Assembly (NCBI RefSeq): GCF_000469585.1
Contig: NZ_AWNK01000008.1
Location: forward strand, 1 to 64,000
Direction of reading: 5' to 3'
From: Chrysiogenes arsenatis DSM 11915
GTDB taxonomy: Bacteria > Chrysiogenota > Chrysiogenetes > Chrysiogenales > Chrysiogenaceae
DNA length: 64,000 nt
Part shown: positions 9,333-17,716 of the stretch, one piece after another
Layout: every line of letters starts with the position of its first letter
Numbering within the stretch: position 1 is the stretch's first letter
The notes under the pieces: model-generated
What the model was told of the DNA's origin: nothing
Database searches by the model: none
Seen by the model: the letters and a program-made list of their open reading frames with translations, nothing else
Translations under genes and position numbers: made by a program

Positions 9333-9362
9333 AAAGCCCCGGAGTGTATGCTTCGGGGCTTT
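9333..9362 (+). terminator. Hairpin terminator after nuoN
   Basis: AAAGCCCCG (9333-9341) pairs with CGGGGCTTT (9354-9362) around a 12-base loop. The T-run is short, only the three T of the stem, so termination may be partial. The next gene starts at 9390 in the same direction and has no other obvious promoter nearby. Confidence 0.65.
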
Positions 9363-9389
9363 GCTGTAAATACGCAAGGGGGAACGACG

Positions 9390-9641
9390 ATGCAAAGAAA
9401 AATGAACTCCCAGGGTGAACTGTACGACGAACTGCGAGCACTCCTGGCCAATGACCGCGAAAAGCTCATTCTGGCACACTACCCTGATGGCATTTACCTG
9501 GAAACCGCTGCCGAAGCGACGGTGGATCAGTATGCCCTTCCACTCAGCGAATACACCAATCGACAAATTGTTCTGGCGTATCCATTGATGCAGCAAAATC
9601 TCTCCCTCGCAGAGATTCGTGCGAGGATCACTCATGAGTAG
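9390..9641 (+). CDS. Small protein of unknown function, first of a pair
   Basis: Encodes 83 residues; I do not recognise the family. The sequence is acidic and soluble-looking, with two predicted helical stretches (GELYDELRALLANDREKL and NLSLAEIRARI), no cysteines and no membrane segment. The ATG at 9390 is chosen because AAGGGGG lies about seven bases upstream; the open frame extends left to 9348, into the nuoN terminator. The last eight bases overlap the next small gene, and the SDR gene follows with a strong ribosome site, so the three probably form an operon. Confidence 0.6.
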   Translation: MQRKMNSQGELYDELRALLANDREKLILAHYPDGIYLETAAEATVDQYALPLSEYTNRQIVLAYPLMQQNLSLAEIRARITHE

Positions 9642-9834
9642 CATGGACCAGCCACGCTGCGCCGTGGCACAGGAATACGGTGTCGACGTTTGGAGGCTTG
9701 CCATGGAAACGCTGGGCAACGAACGCGAAGTCTACCTAAAAGGGCTTGATTGGTGGAATGAATTTGCTACCGAACATGGATTTGGCTATGTCAACGAAGA
9801 GAACGAGTTTGTCCGCACCAAACCAATGCCATAG
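9634..9834 (+). CDS. Small protein of unknown function, second of a pair
   Basis: Encodes 66 residues with no family I recognise. It is rich in aromatic and acidic residues (WRLAMETLGNEREVYLKGLDWWNEF) and contains one cysteine. The ATG at 9634 overlaps the previous stop codon region (ATGAGTAG). It ends 13 bases before the SDR gene, with AGGAGGAA beginning at its stop codon. The overlap on one side and the close spacing on the other suggest co-expression with both neighbours. It is not a known toxin-antitoxin type as far as I can see. Confidence 0.55.
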   Translation: MSSMDQPRCAVAQEYGVDVWRLAMETLGNEREVYLKGLDWWNEFATEHGFGYVNEENEFVRTKPMP

Positions 9835-9847
9835 GAGGAACGAACAC

Positions 9848-10627
9848 ATGAGCGCATCATTAGTCGGCAAGAAAGCCTTTATCACAGGTGCCAGCAGCGG
9901 GATTGGGCTGGCCTGCGCCCATGCGCTTGCGAAGGCCGGCGCCAAGCTGCTACTCTGCGCGCGCAATCAAACCAAGCTTGAAATGGTCGCGGCTGAACTC
10001 GCCAAACAGTATGGCACGCAATCGTTTGTGCTGCCACTTGACGTCTGTCGTCGCAGCGACGTTGCCACAGCGCTAGAAAGCCTTCCGGCAGAATGGCAAG
10101 CGCCGGATATCCTCATCAACAATGCGGGACTCGCACTTGGGTTAGAAAAGCTGCATGAAAACAGCATCGACGATTGGGAAACCATGATCGACACCAACAT
10201 CAAGGGGGTGCTCTATCTACTGCGCGGTTTGGTTCCGGGCATGATCGGGCGTGAAGCCGCCACGGTCATCAACGTTGGTTCGACGGCTGGTCGCGGCGCG
10301 TACCCCAATGGTGCCGTCTACTGTGCCTGTAAAGCCGCGCTGCGCATTATCACCGATGGCCTGCGCATGGATACCATTGATACGCCCCTTAGAGTCAGTA
10401 TTGTCGAACCGGGGATGACGGAAACCAACTTCAGCAATGTCCGCTTTCACGGCGACACCGAGCGTGCCAAACAGGTCTATACGGGGCTGAAACCACTCAC
10501 GCCAGAAGATGTTGCCGAAGCGGTGCTGTTTATGGCCACCCGCCCGGCGCACGTGCAGATTCACGATATCATGATGTCGCCCACGCATCAGGCGAGTGGC
10601 GGGATGATTTATCGCGTGACCAAATAA
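9848..10627 (+). CDS. Short-chain dehydrogenase/reductase, YdfG-like
   Basis: NAD(P)-dependent oxidoreductase of the classical SDR family, 259 residues, cytoplasmic. The nucleotide-binding TGASSGIG is at residues 13-20, NNAG at 91-94, catalytic Ser145 in INVGSTAG, and the Y158-x3-K162 pair in YCACK. The order and wording after the active site (EPGMTETNFSNVRFHGD, then LTPEDVAEAV) closely resemble E. coli YdfG, which reduces malonic semialdehyde and oxidises 3-hydroxy acids. The substrate here is therefore an inference. The ATG at 9848 follows AGGAGGAA; an upstream in-frame ATG lies inside the previous gene and has no such site. Confidence 0.88.
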   Translation: MSASLVGKKAFITGASSGIGLACAHALAKAGAKLLLCARNQTKLEMVAAELAKQYGTQSFVLPLDVCRRSDVATALESLPAEWQAPDILINNAGLALGLEKLHENSIDDWETMIDTNIKGVLYLLRGLVPGMIGREAATVINVGSTAGRGAYPNGAVYCACKAALRIITDGLRMDTIDTPLRVSIVEPGMTETNFSNVRFHGDTERAKQVYTGLKPLTPEDVAEAVLFMATRPAHVQIHDIMMSPTHQASGGMIYRVTK

Positions 10628-10630
10628 AAA

Positions 10631-10656
10631 AAGGCGACCGGTAGGTCGCCTTTTTT
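10631..10656. terminator. Bidirectional terminator
   Basis: GGCGACC (10633-10639) pairs with GGTCGCC (10644-10650) around GGTA. The stem is flanked by an A-run on the left and six T on the right. It serves the SDR gene on the plus strand and the thiamine-binding gene, ending at 10659, on the minus strand. Confidence 0.9.
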
Positions 10657-10658
10657 AA

Positions 10659-10955
10659 CTATCCTAACCGTTCTTTGACCGCGGCGACTTTGCCTTCCAG
10701 CGCTCCGGTAACACCAACTTTATCGTCGATCTTAATGGAAGTGGAAACGCGCCCAGAATACTGCCGCATGTTCATGTGACACGTTTGTATCAGGGCAAAA
10801 ACCGCTTCCGGCTCCCCTTCTACAATCGTCCCCATCGCGTGCAGTTCATACTTCAGCCCGCTCTGGCGGATGATTTCCAGCGATTTCGCCACGTATTCAG
10901 AAAGTTGTTTCCCCCCTTTATCGAGGGGGGTAATCGAAAATTCCGCTAACATCAC
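10659..10955 (-). CDS. Thiamine-binding protein of the MTH1187/YkoF family
   Basis: Small soluble alpha/beta protein, 98 residues or 97 from the second methionine. It shows the family pattern MLAEFSITPL at the start, then YELHAMGTIVEGE and IQTCHM. Members bind thiamine or related compounds, and their exact role is mostly unknown. The gene lies five bases downstream of aspS on the same strand, so it is probably cotranscribed with it. The first two codons are both ATG and either could be the start. It ends at the shared bidirectional terminator. Confidence 0.8.
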   Translation of the reverse strand: MMLAEFSITPLDKGGKQLSEYVAKSLEIIRQSGLKYELHAMGTIVEGEPEAVFALIQTCHMNMRQYSGRVSTSIKIDDKVGVTGALEGKVAAVKERLG

Positions 10956-10960
10956 AACAC

Positions 10961-12742
10961 CTATTCGATATGGGTCGTTTTGATGTGGAGTTCGCGCAGT
11001 TGCTTGTCGTCAACCAAGCTTGGCGCGTCGGTCAGGACGCAGGTTGCTTTCTGCGTTTTTGGGAATGCAATCACGTCGCGGATGGAGTTGGTGCCAGAAA
11101 GGATCATCGCTACGCGGTCGACCCCAAAAGCAATCCCGCCATGCGGTGGCGTACCAAAGCTGAGAGCATCAAGCAGGAATCCAAACTTGGCACGCGCTTC
11201 TTCTTCGCCGATGCCAAGCAGGCTAAACATGGCCGACTGCACTTCTTCGCGGTGAATACGGATGGAGCCGCCACCAATTTCAAAGCCGTTCAAAACAAGA
11301 TCGTACGCTTTAGCACGGCACGCGCCCGGATCGGTTGCCAGCAGTGGCACGTCTTCGTCCATCGGGGAGGTGAACGGATGGTGCATGGCGTTCCAACGCT
11401 TAGCATCTTCGTCATATTCGAGCAGTGGGAATTCGGTGACCCACAAGAAATTGTATTTGCTATTGTCGATCAGATCGAGGCGCTGTGCCAGCAGAGAACG
11501 GAGGCGGTTCAATGAATCGGCTACTACTTTTTTGGTGTCGGCCATAAAGAATATGCAGTCGCCGACGTTCGCGCCACAACGCTCAACGATCGCTTTCAAC
11601 GTCGCTTCGCCCAAGAATTTAGTAATTGGGCTTTGGTATTCGCCGTTTTCTTTCACTTTAATGTAAGCCAGACCTTTGGCACCAAAGACGGTCAATTCCT
11701 TCGTCATATCGTCGATATCTTTGCGGCTCAGTTCGCCACATCCAATACCGTTGATCGCTTTGACCTGTCCGCCATTATCAAGTGCATTTCTAAACACCTG
11801 AAAGCCAGAATAATCGAGATCAGAAAGGTTGATCAATTCTAATCCGTAGCGCGTATCCGGCTTATCGCACCCAAAACGATCCATAACTTCGGCATAGCTT
11901 AAACGCTGGAATGGCGTGGGGATCTCAACACCAGCCACCTGCTTCCAAAGGTAGGCAAACAACCCTTCAATCAGTTCCATCAACTGCTCGCGGTCGATGA
12001 AGCTCATCTCCATATCCAGCTGAGTAAACTCTGGCTGACGGTCAGCGCGAAGGTCTTCGTCGCGGAAACACTTGACGATCTGGAAATACTTGTCGTAACC
12101 GGAAATCATCAAAAGCTGTTTGAATAACTGCGGCGATTGCGGCAGCGCAAAGAATCGACCAGGGTTGACGCGCGAAGGAACCAGATAATCACGCGCCCCT
12201 TCCGGCGTTGATTTCGTGAGTACCGGCGTTTCAATATCAAGGAACCCTTTATCGTAGAGATATTCGCGCATTGCGCGCGTTAAACGGTGACGGTTGATAA
12301 TATGTTTTTGAATTTCCGGGCGACGCAGGTCGATATAGCGATATTTGAGGCGGACGTTTTCGTTTACTTCCTGATAGTCGTCGATCATAAAAGGAGGTGT
12401 TTTGGACGGGTTTAAAATTCGCAGTTCGGTGATGATAACTTCAATTTCGCCCGTTTTCAGTTTTTCGTTGACGGTGCCTTCGGGGCGGGGGCGAACCTTA
12501 CCAACAGCCGCCAGCACGAATTCAGAACGTACTTGTTCACCCTTCGTATGCGCCTCTGCGACAACCGTTGGATCAAGTACAATCTGCGTCAAGCCATCGC
12601 GGTCGCGCAGGTCGATAAAAATCAGTCCGCCGTGGTCGCGGCGACGGTGCGCCCAACCCATCAGGGTTACTTGCTCCCCGATATTGGCGGCCGTGAGTGT
12701 GCCACAAGAATGTGTCCGCAGAAGCCCTTGCATGATTTCCAT
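10961..12742 (-). CDS. aspS: Aspartyl-tRNA synthetase, bacterial type (probably non-discriminating)
   Basis: Charges tRNA-Asp with aspartate; class II synthetase of 593 residues. The order is an N-terminal OB-fold anticodon domain ([11 protein letters not shown]), the catalytic core with motif 2 ([16 protein letters not shown]), the bacterial GAD insertion, and motif 3 ([13 protein letters not shown]). The His in RRRDHGG is the residue associated with relaxed tRNA-Asn recognition in Pseudomonas-type enzymes, so this enzyme may also make Asp-tRNA-Asn for GatCAB. I chose ATG 12742; the open frame starts 15 codons earlier, but that stretch is not conserved. ATG 12733 is a second option. Only 50 bases separate it from hisS. 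Confidence 0.94.
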   Translation of the reverse strand: MEIMQGLLRTHSCGTLTAANIGEQVTLMGWAHRRRDHGGLIFIDLRDRDGLTQIVLDPTVVAEAHTKGEQVRSEFVLAAVGKVRPRPEGTVNEKLKTGEIEVIITELRILNPSKTPPFMIDDYQEVNENVRLKYRYIDLRRPEIQKHIINRHRLTRAMREYLYDKGFLDIETPVLTKSTPEGARDYLVPSRVNPGRFFALPQSPQLFKQLLMISGYDKYFQIVKCFRDEDLRADRQPEFTQLDMEMSFIDREQLMELIEGLFAYLWKQVAGVEIPTPFQRLSYAEVMDRFGCDKPDTRYGLELINLSDLDYSGFQVFRNALDNGGQVKAINGIGCGELSRKDIDDMTKELTVFGAKGLAYIKVKENGEYQSPITKFLGEATLKAIVERCGANVGDCIFFMADTKKVVADSLNRLRSLLAQRLDLIDNSKYNFLWVTEFPLLEYDEDAKRWNAMHHPFTSPMDEDVPLLATDPGACRAKAYDLVLNGFEIGGGSIRIHREEVQSAMFSLLGIGEEEARAKFGFLLDALSFGTPPHGGIAFGVDRVAMILSGTNSIRDVIAFPKTQKATCVLTDAPSLVDDKQLRELHIKTTHIE

Positions 12743-12792
12743 AAGTCGTCTGGTCTCCTTCTCTATAGTCTTAAAACGAAAAAGCAATACGG

Positions 12793-14058
12793 TTAGTCGC
12801 TCACTTCGAGCGCAATAATTTCGTCGAGCGTCGCGGTTTGCTGTTCCCCGCTGGCCATACTTTTCAGGGTGTATGTCTGTGCATTGTACTCGTTTTCTCC
12901 GATCAGCACCACTCCCCTTGCGTTCAGGCGATCCCCTTTTTTAAAGATCGCTTTCACGCTCCGGCTTTGCGGATCAATTTCGCAATTTTTGCCGATACGG
13001 CGCAAGGCACACTGTAAGCGCAGCGCATGTGCCGCATAGGCGTTGTCAGTATAGCCGATGAAGTAATCAGGCGCCGGCGTACTGGCCGTAATCCCCAGTT
13101 CTTTTGCGAGCAAAATCAACCGTTCCAGCCCAAACGCAAACCCAACACCGGGAGTGGCTGGACCACCAATCGTTTCGACCAAACCATCATAGCGGCCACC
13201 GCCACCGATGGCATTTTGTGAGCCGAGTTTATCGGTGGTGAATTCAAAAGCCGTGCGCACGTAGTAATCAAGCCCACGTACCATCAGGCTGTTGCGCTGA
13301 AAGGGGACGCCAGCAATTTCCAGATAGTGTTGCAGGGCGCTGTAATGGTCGGCACAAGCGGGGCAGCGGTGATCGTCAATGCGCGGCGCATCTTTCACCT
13401 GTTCGCGACATCCTGTCGCTTTACAGTCCAGCGATCGCAGTGGATTTTTATCGAGGCGCGATACGCAATTTTCGCACAGGTGGGCAATGCGCTCTTTGAG
13501 GTAGGCGGTGAGGGCATCACGATAACCCGGACGGCATTCTGGGCAGCCAATATTGTTGATCTCGACTGCCACCGCTTCGTGAATACCGATAGCACGCAAA
13601 AGCTCGTAGCCCAGCGCAACCACTTCAGCATCAACCAACGCTGAGGTTTCGCCGAACACTTCCACGCCAAGCTGATGAAACTGACGATAACGCCCTTTTT
13701 GTGGTCGCTCATAGCGGAACATTGGCCCCGTGTACCACAACTTGACGGGTGAAGAAGCCGTATGCAAATTGTGTTCGACAAAAGCACGCACCACTCCTGC
13801 CGTCCCTTCCGGGCGCAGTGTCAGCGATTCGTCACCCTTATCCTGAAAGGTATACATTTCCTTACCGACAATATCGGTCGCTTCGCCGATGCCACGGCAG
13901 AAAAGTTCCGTTTTTTCGACGATGGGTGTGCGAACCTCGCTATAATTCCAGCGCGCCAGAATCGCACGCATGTTGGCTTCGATATCGCCCCATAACGGGG
14001 AATCTTCTGGAAGCAAGTCGCTAAAGCCGCGAATCGCTTTAATGTTGTTGTTTGACAT
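12793..14058 (-). CDS. hisS: Histidyl-tRNA synthetase
   Basis: Class II synthetase, 421 residues. Visible marks are [14 protein letters not shown] at the N-terminus, [13 protein letters not shown] (motif 2 region), the histidine signature [13 protein letters not shown] and GGGGRYDGL. Pairs of cysteines (CPEC, CENC, CPAC) in the middle could bind zinc, as in some bacterial HisRS; this is a pattern only. The start at 14058 (MSNNN) follows AAGGATACC; the frame continues 30 codons upstream, but that part reads through a dispersed DNA repeat and is not protein-like. The gene lies upstream of aspS on the same strand. Confidence 0.94.
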   Translation of the reverse strand: MSNNNIKAIRGFSDLLPEDSPLWGDIEANMRAILARWNYSEVRTPIVEKTELFCRGIGEATDIVGKEMYTFQDKGDESLTLRPEGTAGVVRAFVEHNLHTASSPVKLWYTGPMFRYERPQKGRYRQFHQLGVEVFGETSALVDAEVVALGYELLRAIGIHEAVAVEINNIGCPECRPGYRDALTAYLKERIAHLCENCVSRLDKNPLRSLDCKATGCREQVKDAPRIDDHRCPACADHYSALQHYLEIAGVPFQRNSLMVRGLDYYVRTAFEFTTDKLGSQNAIGGGGRYDGLVETIGGPATPGVGFAFGLERLILLAKELGITASTPAPDYFIGYTDNAYAAHALRLQCALRRIGKNCEIDPQSRSVKAIFKKGDRLNARGVVLIGENEYNAQTYTLKSMASGEQQTATLDEIIALEVSD

Positions 14059-14119
14059 GAGTGGTATCCTTTTAAGTAATATGCACAAATGCATGCAGTT
14101 TTGAGTCTTTACTGACCGC

Positions 14120-14212
14120 GAGATTTCTCGCTTTGCTCGAAATGACACGATATCTATGTCATAGTCATCCTACTCTTGCATGCTTGTCATCTCGAACAGA
14201 GTGAGAGATCTC
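14120..14212. repeat. Inverted pair of a dispersed intergenic repeat
   Basis: Two 28-base units face each other: 14120-14147 begins GAGATTTCTCGCTTTGCTCG and ends AAATGACA, and 14185-14212 begins TGTCATCTCGAACAGAGTGA and ends GAGATCTC. The reverse complement of the second matches the first at most positions. The same kind of unit is common in intergenic DNA of many bacteria. It lies between hisS and the RdgC partner gene and could fold into a long hairpin in a transcript. Nothing else is evident in 14059-14243. Confidence 0.7.
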
Positions 14213-14243
14213 AGCCTTTGCTGTCCACAGCGTATCCAAACCC

Positions 14244-14753
14244 CTACGCCGAGCACCCTTTCCACTTCTCTTCCATCCAAGTGTTAATCGACTGACGCCG
14301 ACTCTTCCACGCGTCGGCTTCCAGACGCTCATGGCTGAAGTCTTTGAAGAGCTGGGTCATCAGTTGTTCAACGCGGTTCAGCCAATGCAGCCGTTCAATG
14401 AACACCTCGTCGGCATGCTCTTTGAGGATCACCGGGAAGCGCAGCCCACCAATTTGCAGCGTCGCCCCTTTAATGTGAAATGTCGCGACCAGCTCTTCCG
14501 TGAACTCCACGCGCACTTTGCATTCCTTCACTTTTTTGCCATCCCACAGCGCCATCGCCGCTTCCGGACTAATAGAAGGATCGCCCTTTGCGAGGCGTGA
14601 TTCGCGGCTATCGCCCGACTGGTTTTCCAGCAAAATATAGTCATCAATCCAGATATGGATGATCTCGTCCTCAAAGCGGTAGCGCCCTTCGAGAATTTCG
14701 CTTTTATGCCACAGCCAGATCAAAAATTCTTTGCCGATAAAATCACTGGCCAT
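14244..14753 (-). CDS. Conserved partner of short RdgC, unknown function
   Basis: Encodes 169 residues, probably cytoplasmic. It starts MASDFIGKEFLIWLWHKSE, a wording I associate with proteins encoded beside short RdgC genes in deltaproteobacteria-like genomes; I know no function. Near the middle is a stretch KVKECKVRVEFTEE, and the C-terminal half is helical and basic. The ATG at 14753 has GGAG six bases upstream; the open frame begins four codons earlier. It overlaps the end of the rdgC gene by 11 bases, so the pair is likely translationally coupled and may act together, perhaps as one functional unit on DNA. Confidence 0.65.
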   Translation of the reverse strand: MASDFIGKEFLIWLWHKSEILEGRYRFEDEIIHIWIDDYILLENQSGDSRESRLAKGDPSISPEAAMALWDGKKVKECKVRVEFTEELVATFHIKGATLQIGGLRFPVILKEHADEVFIERLHWLNRVEQLMTQLFKDFSHERLEADAWKSRRQSINTWMEEKWKGCSA

Positions 14754-15372
14754 GGTTTGCTCCAAACGTTTCGGGGGTAATGTGTTCCAGCGCCCAACTC
14801 ATCGACGACGTTAGATCGGCATGCTGCATGCGCCATTCGGGGGACATCAAGTGGATAGGGCGCTCAAAAGTCTTCTTGAAAAACTCACTAAACAGATCAT
14901 TCGCTGCTAAGGCTGTCGCCCCGAAAAAAACCCGTCCCGCCGGAATATCATAGAGGACATCCCACACCTGCGAGCTGGGAAACTGCTGACGGAGCAACGT
15001 GCGTCGCACTTGCTCTTTCACAAAAATTTTATCATCGCGAGTCAGTTTTTCTTTCCCTGTTTCTTGTAAGTACTCCTGCTCTTTGTCAGGCAACATCGCC
15101 TTGAGCACTTTGGCGGGAACGGTTTTTTTATCAAGCCGGAGTGAAACCAGCAGATGATCGTTGGTAGGAAAGACTTTATCCATCGTAAAATGGTGGTGGA
15201 GAAAATTGTGCGGTGAAACCCAACCCAGCGTACTTTCAGCGAACTCAATCTCTTCAAACGGAATAAAGCGGTTTTTCAGCAGCGCCTCAAACATCTGTTC
15301 CATGTAGTTAATGCTTAAATCGCCCTCTACCTGGTAGGTGGTATACGTCAGTGAGCCGTGTAAAAATCCCAT
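14743..15372 (-). CDS. rdgC: Short recombination-associated RdgC-family protein
   Basis: Encodes 209 residues against about 300 in E. coli RdgC, a ring-forming DNA-binding protein that limits RecA. The start MGFLHGSLTYTTYQVEGDL and later FGWV-like STLGWVSP, SLRLDKKTVPAKVLK and VWDVLYDIPAGRVFFGATA fit the short form found outside gamma- and betaproteobacteria. The ATG at 15372 has GGAAG eight bases upstream; a start five codons earlier is possible but weaker. It is transcribed divergently from the isochorismatase-like gene. The DNA role is a family inference; the long C-terminal part of E. coli RdgC is missing, and the overlapping partner gene may replace it. Confidence 0.7.
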   Translation of the reverse strand: MGFLHGSLTYTTYQVEGDLSINYMEQMFEALLKNRFIPFEEIEFAESTLGWVSPHNFLHHHFTMDKVFPTNDHLLVSLRLDKKTVPAKVLKAMLPDKEQEYLQETGKEKLTRDDKIFVKEQVRRTLLRQQFPSSQVWDVLYDIPAGRVFFGATALAANDLFSEFFKKTFERPIHLMSPEWRMQHADLTSSMSWALEHITPETFGANHGQ

Positions 15373-15522
15373 AATTATGACTTCCAATAGAGTTTTCAGT
15401 TTTTTGGGTGCAGCGGGAAAATTACCACAAAAGGAGGGTGAAGATGAAGCGAAATGAGAAAAGCCGCTTGCACCACTCCAGCGGATATCTTACAAAAGCC
15501 CATTATCCCACAGGAGGTTCAC

Positions 15523-16071
15523 ATGAACTATGCCCTCGACCGCAATTCCACACTGTTTATGGTTATCGACATTCAAGGCCGTCTGGCACAAATCATCAAC
15601 AACCGCCAAGAAATCATCAAAAATACCACCATTATGATTCAGGGCTGCCACATCCTTGGCGTTCCCGTCTGCTACACCGAACAGTACCCCAAAGGACTGG
15701 GCGCGACAGATCCTTTTGTGGCGGAATACTTTCAACCCGACGATGCCCGCTTTGAAAAGATCACTTTCCCCGCCTTGACAGAAGAAGTGGCGGCCTACCT
15801 TCAGGAAAAAAACATCCGCAACATCGTCATTGCAGGGATGGAAACCCACATCTGCGTTTTCCAAACCGTGCGCGCTTTGCTGGACGCTGGTTACGGGGTT
15901 TTCTTGCTGAAAGACGCTGTTGGTAGCCGTACACCAGAAAATTTTGAGCGTGGCGCTGATTTGGCGAAACACATGGGAGCGGTGGTTACGAGCACTGAAA
16001 CCGTGCTCTTCGACTTACTTGGCGTCGCAGGCACCCCTGAGTTCAAAGCCATTTCGCAACTCGTCAAGTAA
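15523..16071 (+). CDS. Isochorismatase-family cysteine hydrolase
   Basis: Cytoplasmic hydrolase of the isochorismatase-like superfamily, 182 residues. The catalytic triad is visible as D16 (FMVIDIQGR), K79 (FEKITFPAL) and C111 (GMETHICV), with the usual cis-peptide glycine region before the cysteine. It resembles YcaC-type enzymes, whose substrate is unknown. The ATG at 15523 follows CAGGAGG. The frame stays open to an ATG at 15454, and a strong AAGGAGGG near 15430 precedes an out-of-frame ATG at 15444 that could translate a short leader peptide. The TatD gene begins four bases after the stop. Confidence 0.85.
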   Translation: MNYALDRNSTLFMVIDIQGRLAQIINNRQEIIKNTTIMIQGCHILGVPVCYTEQYPKGLGATDPFVAEYFQPDDARFEKITFPALTEEVAAYLQEKNIRNIVIAGMETHICVFQTVRALLDAGYGVFLLKDAVGSRTPENFERGADLAKHMGAVVTSTETVLFDLLGVAGTPEFKAISQLVK

Positions 16072-16074
16072 TCC

Positions 16075-16797
16075 GTGCTACCGCTCTTTGATTCTCACGC
16101 TCATCTTGGGCGGGTGACGCACTATGATGAGCACTATACTCAAATACCGGTGGTTATCCCCGGCGTGGCCGCGGAAGACACCCGTTTACTGCGCGCTCAA
16201 TTTCCCTGCGCCCGCTTTGCGACCGGAGTCCATCCGCTTTGGATTGGCAAGGAGTCGTGCCACTTTGCCGACGTGGAAACACTACTCGGCAGTGGCGGCT
16301 TCTGCGCCATTGGTGAATGTGGCTTCGACCGACGAGCCGCTGCAAGCTGGGAGATACAGAAGCAGTATTTTTCCCAGCAGATTGCGCTTGCCATTACGTA
16401 CGATCTGCCTGTTATCGTTCATCTTGTGGGGGGACTGGAAATATTTCTGCGGTGCCACCAAGCACAACCCTTTCGCGGCGTGCTTCACAGTTGCACCCTC
16501 GCGCAGGTTCCCCGTTCACTGATCGATGCGCCGGATATCTACTTTGGCTTCAGTGCTCGCCTACCGCAAAACAGCCGAGCCAATCAACTTTTTATGACAC
16601 TCCCGCTGGAGCGGGTTTTACTGGAAAGTGATGCCGACGAAACGGTACCAGCAACATTACCCATACTCGAGGCAGCCTGCCAACGACTCGCCACCTTGCG
16701 CAGTGAAACCGCAGAGCACGTTGCCAACGTGACCTCCCGCAATGCCTATCAACTTTTTGGTGATTGTTCAAAAACTACGCGGTCTTCTTACCCGTGA
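16075..16797 (+). CDS. TatD-family metal-dependent hydrolase (putative DNase)
   Basis: TIM-barrel amidohydrolase-type protein, 240 residues, starting with GTG. Metal ligands expected for TatD are visible: H8 and H10 in DSHAHLG, E81 in GECGFD, H116 in VIVHLVGG, H138 in LHSCT and D186 in LLESDAD. TatD proteins are 3'-5' exonucleases linked to DNA repair and degradation. It is somewhat shorter than the usual 255-265 residues, and its C-terminal ten residues (DCSKTTRSSYP) overlap the convergent coiled-coil gene by ten bases. It is probably cotranscribed with the hydrolase upstream. Confidence 0.8.
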   Translation: MLPLFDSHAHLGRVTHYDEHYTQIPVVIPGVAAEDTRLLRAQFPCARFATGVHPLWIGKESCHFADVETLLGSGGFCAIGECGFDRRAAASWEIQKQYFSQQIALAITYDLPVIVHLVGGLEIFLRCHQAQPFRGVLHSCTLAQVPRSLIDAPDIYFGFSARLPQNSRANQLFMTLPLERVLLESDADETVPATLPILEAACQRLATLRSETAEHVANVTSRNAYQLFGDCSKTTRSSYP

Positions 16798-17138
16798 GCC
16801 CGGTGCAACTCCGTGTCGGCACGGTGCTCTTGTAGATCCAGGGCAATTCCGTCAACCTTGCGTTCAAGCGAATCAAAGCGAACCTCTAAGCCATCAAAGC
16901 GAGTTTCTAAGCTATCAATGCGCTTCTCCAAACCATCGATCCGTTTTTCTAAACGGATCTCAACATTGTCGATGTGATCCTTCATCGCCTTGAACTGAAA
17001 ATCTACCAGATCAAACCGCTCATCTGTTTTTTTACTTAGCGCCTGAATCGCGGCATACAGTGCCGAATGCCCTTCTAACACTAAAGAGAACTTTCCGTTA
17101 ATATCTTCCAGTAAAATTTCCAGATGGTCCTTTTCCAT
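16788..17138 (-). CDS. Coiled-coil protein of unknown function
   Basis: Encodes 116 residues, charged and soluble. Residues about 55-105 form a regular heptad pattern in which blocks such as DGLEKRIDSLETRFDGLE recur every seven residues, matched at DNA level by an imperfect 21-base tandem repeat near 16850-16950. The AGGAGGTG ribosome site is strong. The gene ends inside the convergent TatD gene. Similar small proteins occur in many genomes without known role. Repeat slippage could change its length between strains. Confidence 0.65.
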   Translation of the reverse strand: MEKDHLEILLEDINGKFSLVLEGHSALYAAIQALSKKTDERFDLVDFQFKAMKDHIDNVEIRLEKRIDGLEKRIDSLETRFDGLEVRFDSLERKVDGIALDLQEHRADTELHRAHG

Positions 17139-17248
17139 TCGTCACCTCCTGTCCGCCATCAAAGACCACACAAAAACAGCGAAAAAATGAAACTAAAAAG
17201 CTAAAATACATGAATTAAATGCAAATGTTACTATATACATGAGTTTCG

Positions 17249-17716
17249 CTACGCTACAGCCTTCCGCTCGCGCCACATTCCCAGCAGCAGTATCGCCGCT
17301 CCCACACTAATCGCGATATCAGCTACGTTGAATGCTGGCCAGTGGTAGCTGCCCCAGAAAAAATCCAGAAAATCAATAACGTAGCTGTGCAACACACGAT
17401 CGATCAAGTTGCCCCACGCACCACCAAAGATACACACAGCTCCTAAGCGCCCCCAATATTCTGCGCTGGTACGATAGAGATACACGCACACCGCCGTAGC
17501 AATCAGCGCTACGGCAACAAAAAACGGGACGCGTATCGATGCATCCCATCCCGCAAACATCCCAAACGCCGCGCCATCGTTATAGACGAGGGTGAAATGA
17601 AAAAAATCCTGCAAGACGGGGATCGATTCGCCCAGCGCTAAGTGACTATCAAACCAGTATTTTGTCAGTTGATCAAGGGCGATTAGCACCGCCCCCCAGC
17701 CAAAAAATCGACTCAT
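17249..17716 (-). CDS. lspA: Lipoprotein signal peptidase (signal peptidase II)
   Basis: Inner-membrane aspartyl protease that removes signal peptides from prolipoproteins; 155 residues with four hydrophobic segments. The two catalytic aspartates are in GNLIDR and FNVADIAI, and NDGAAFGMF is the usual third conserved block. The ATG at 17716 overlaps the ileS stop by four bases (ATGA); the open frame runs 25 codons further but lies inside ileS. The ileS-lspA order is common in bacteria. Confidence 0.95.
   Translation of the reverse strand: MSRFFGWGAVLIALDQLTKYWFDSHLALGESIPVLQDFFHFTLVYNDGAAFGMFAGWDASIRVPFFVAVALIATAVCVYLYRTSAEYWGRLGAVCIFGGAWGNLIDRVLHSYVIDFLDFFWGSYHWPAFNVADIAISVGAAILLLGMWRERKAVA

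Noticed and set aside
14059-14148. N-terminal extension of HisRS
   Set aside because: It translates the dispersed DNA repeat; a good ribosome site stands before the start at 14058.
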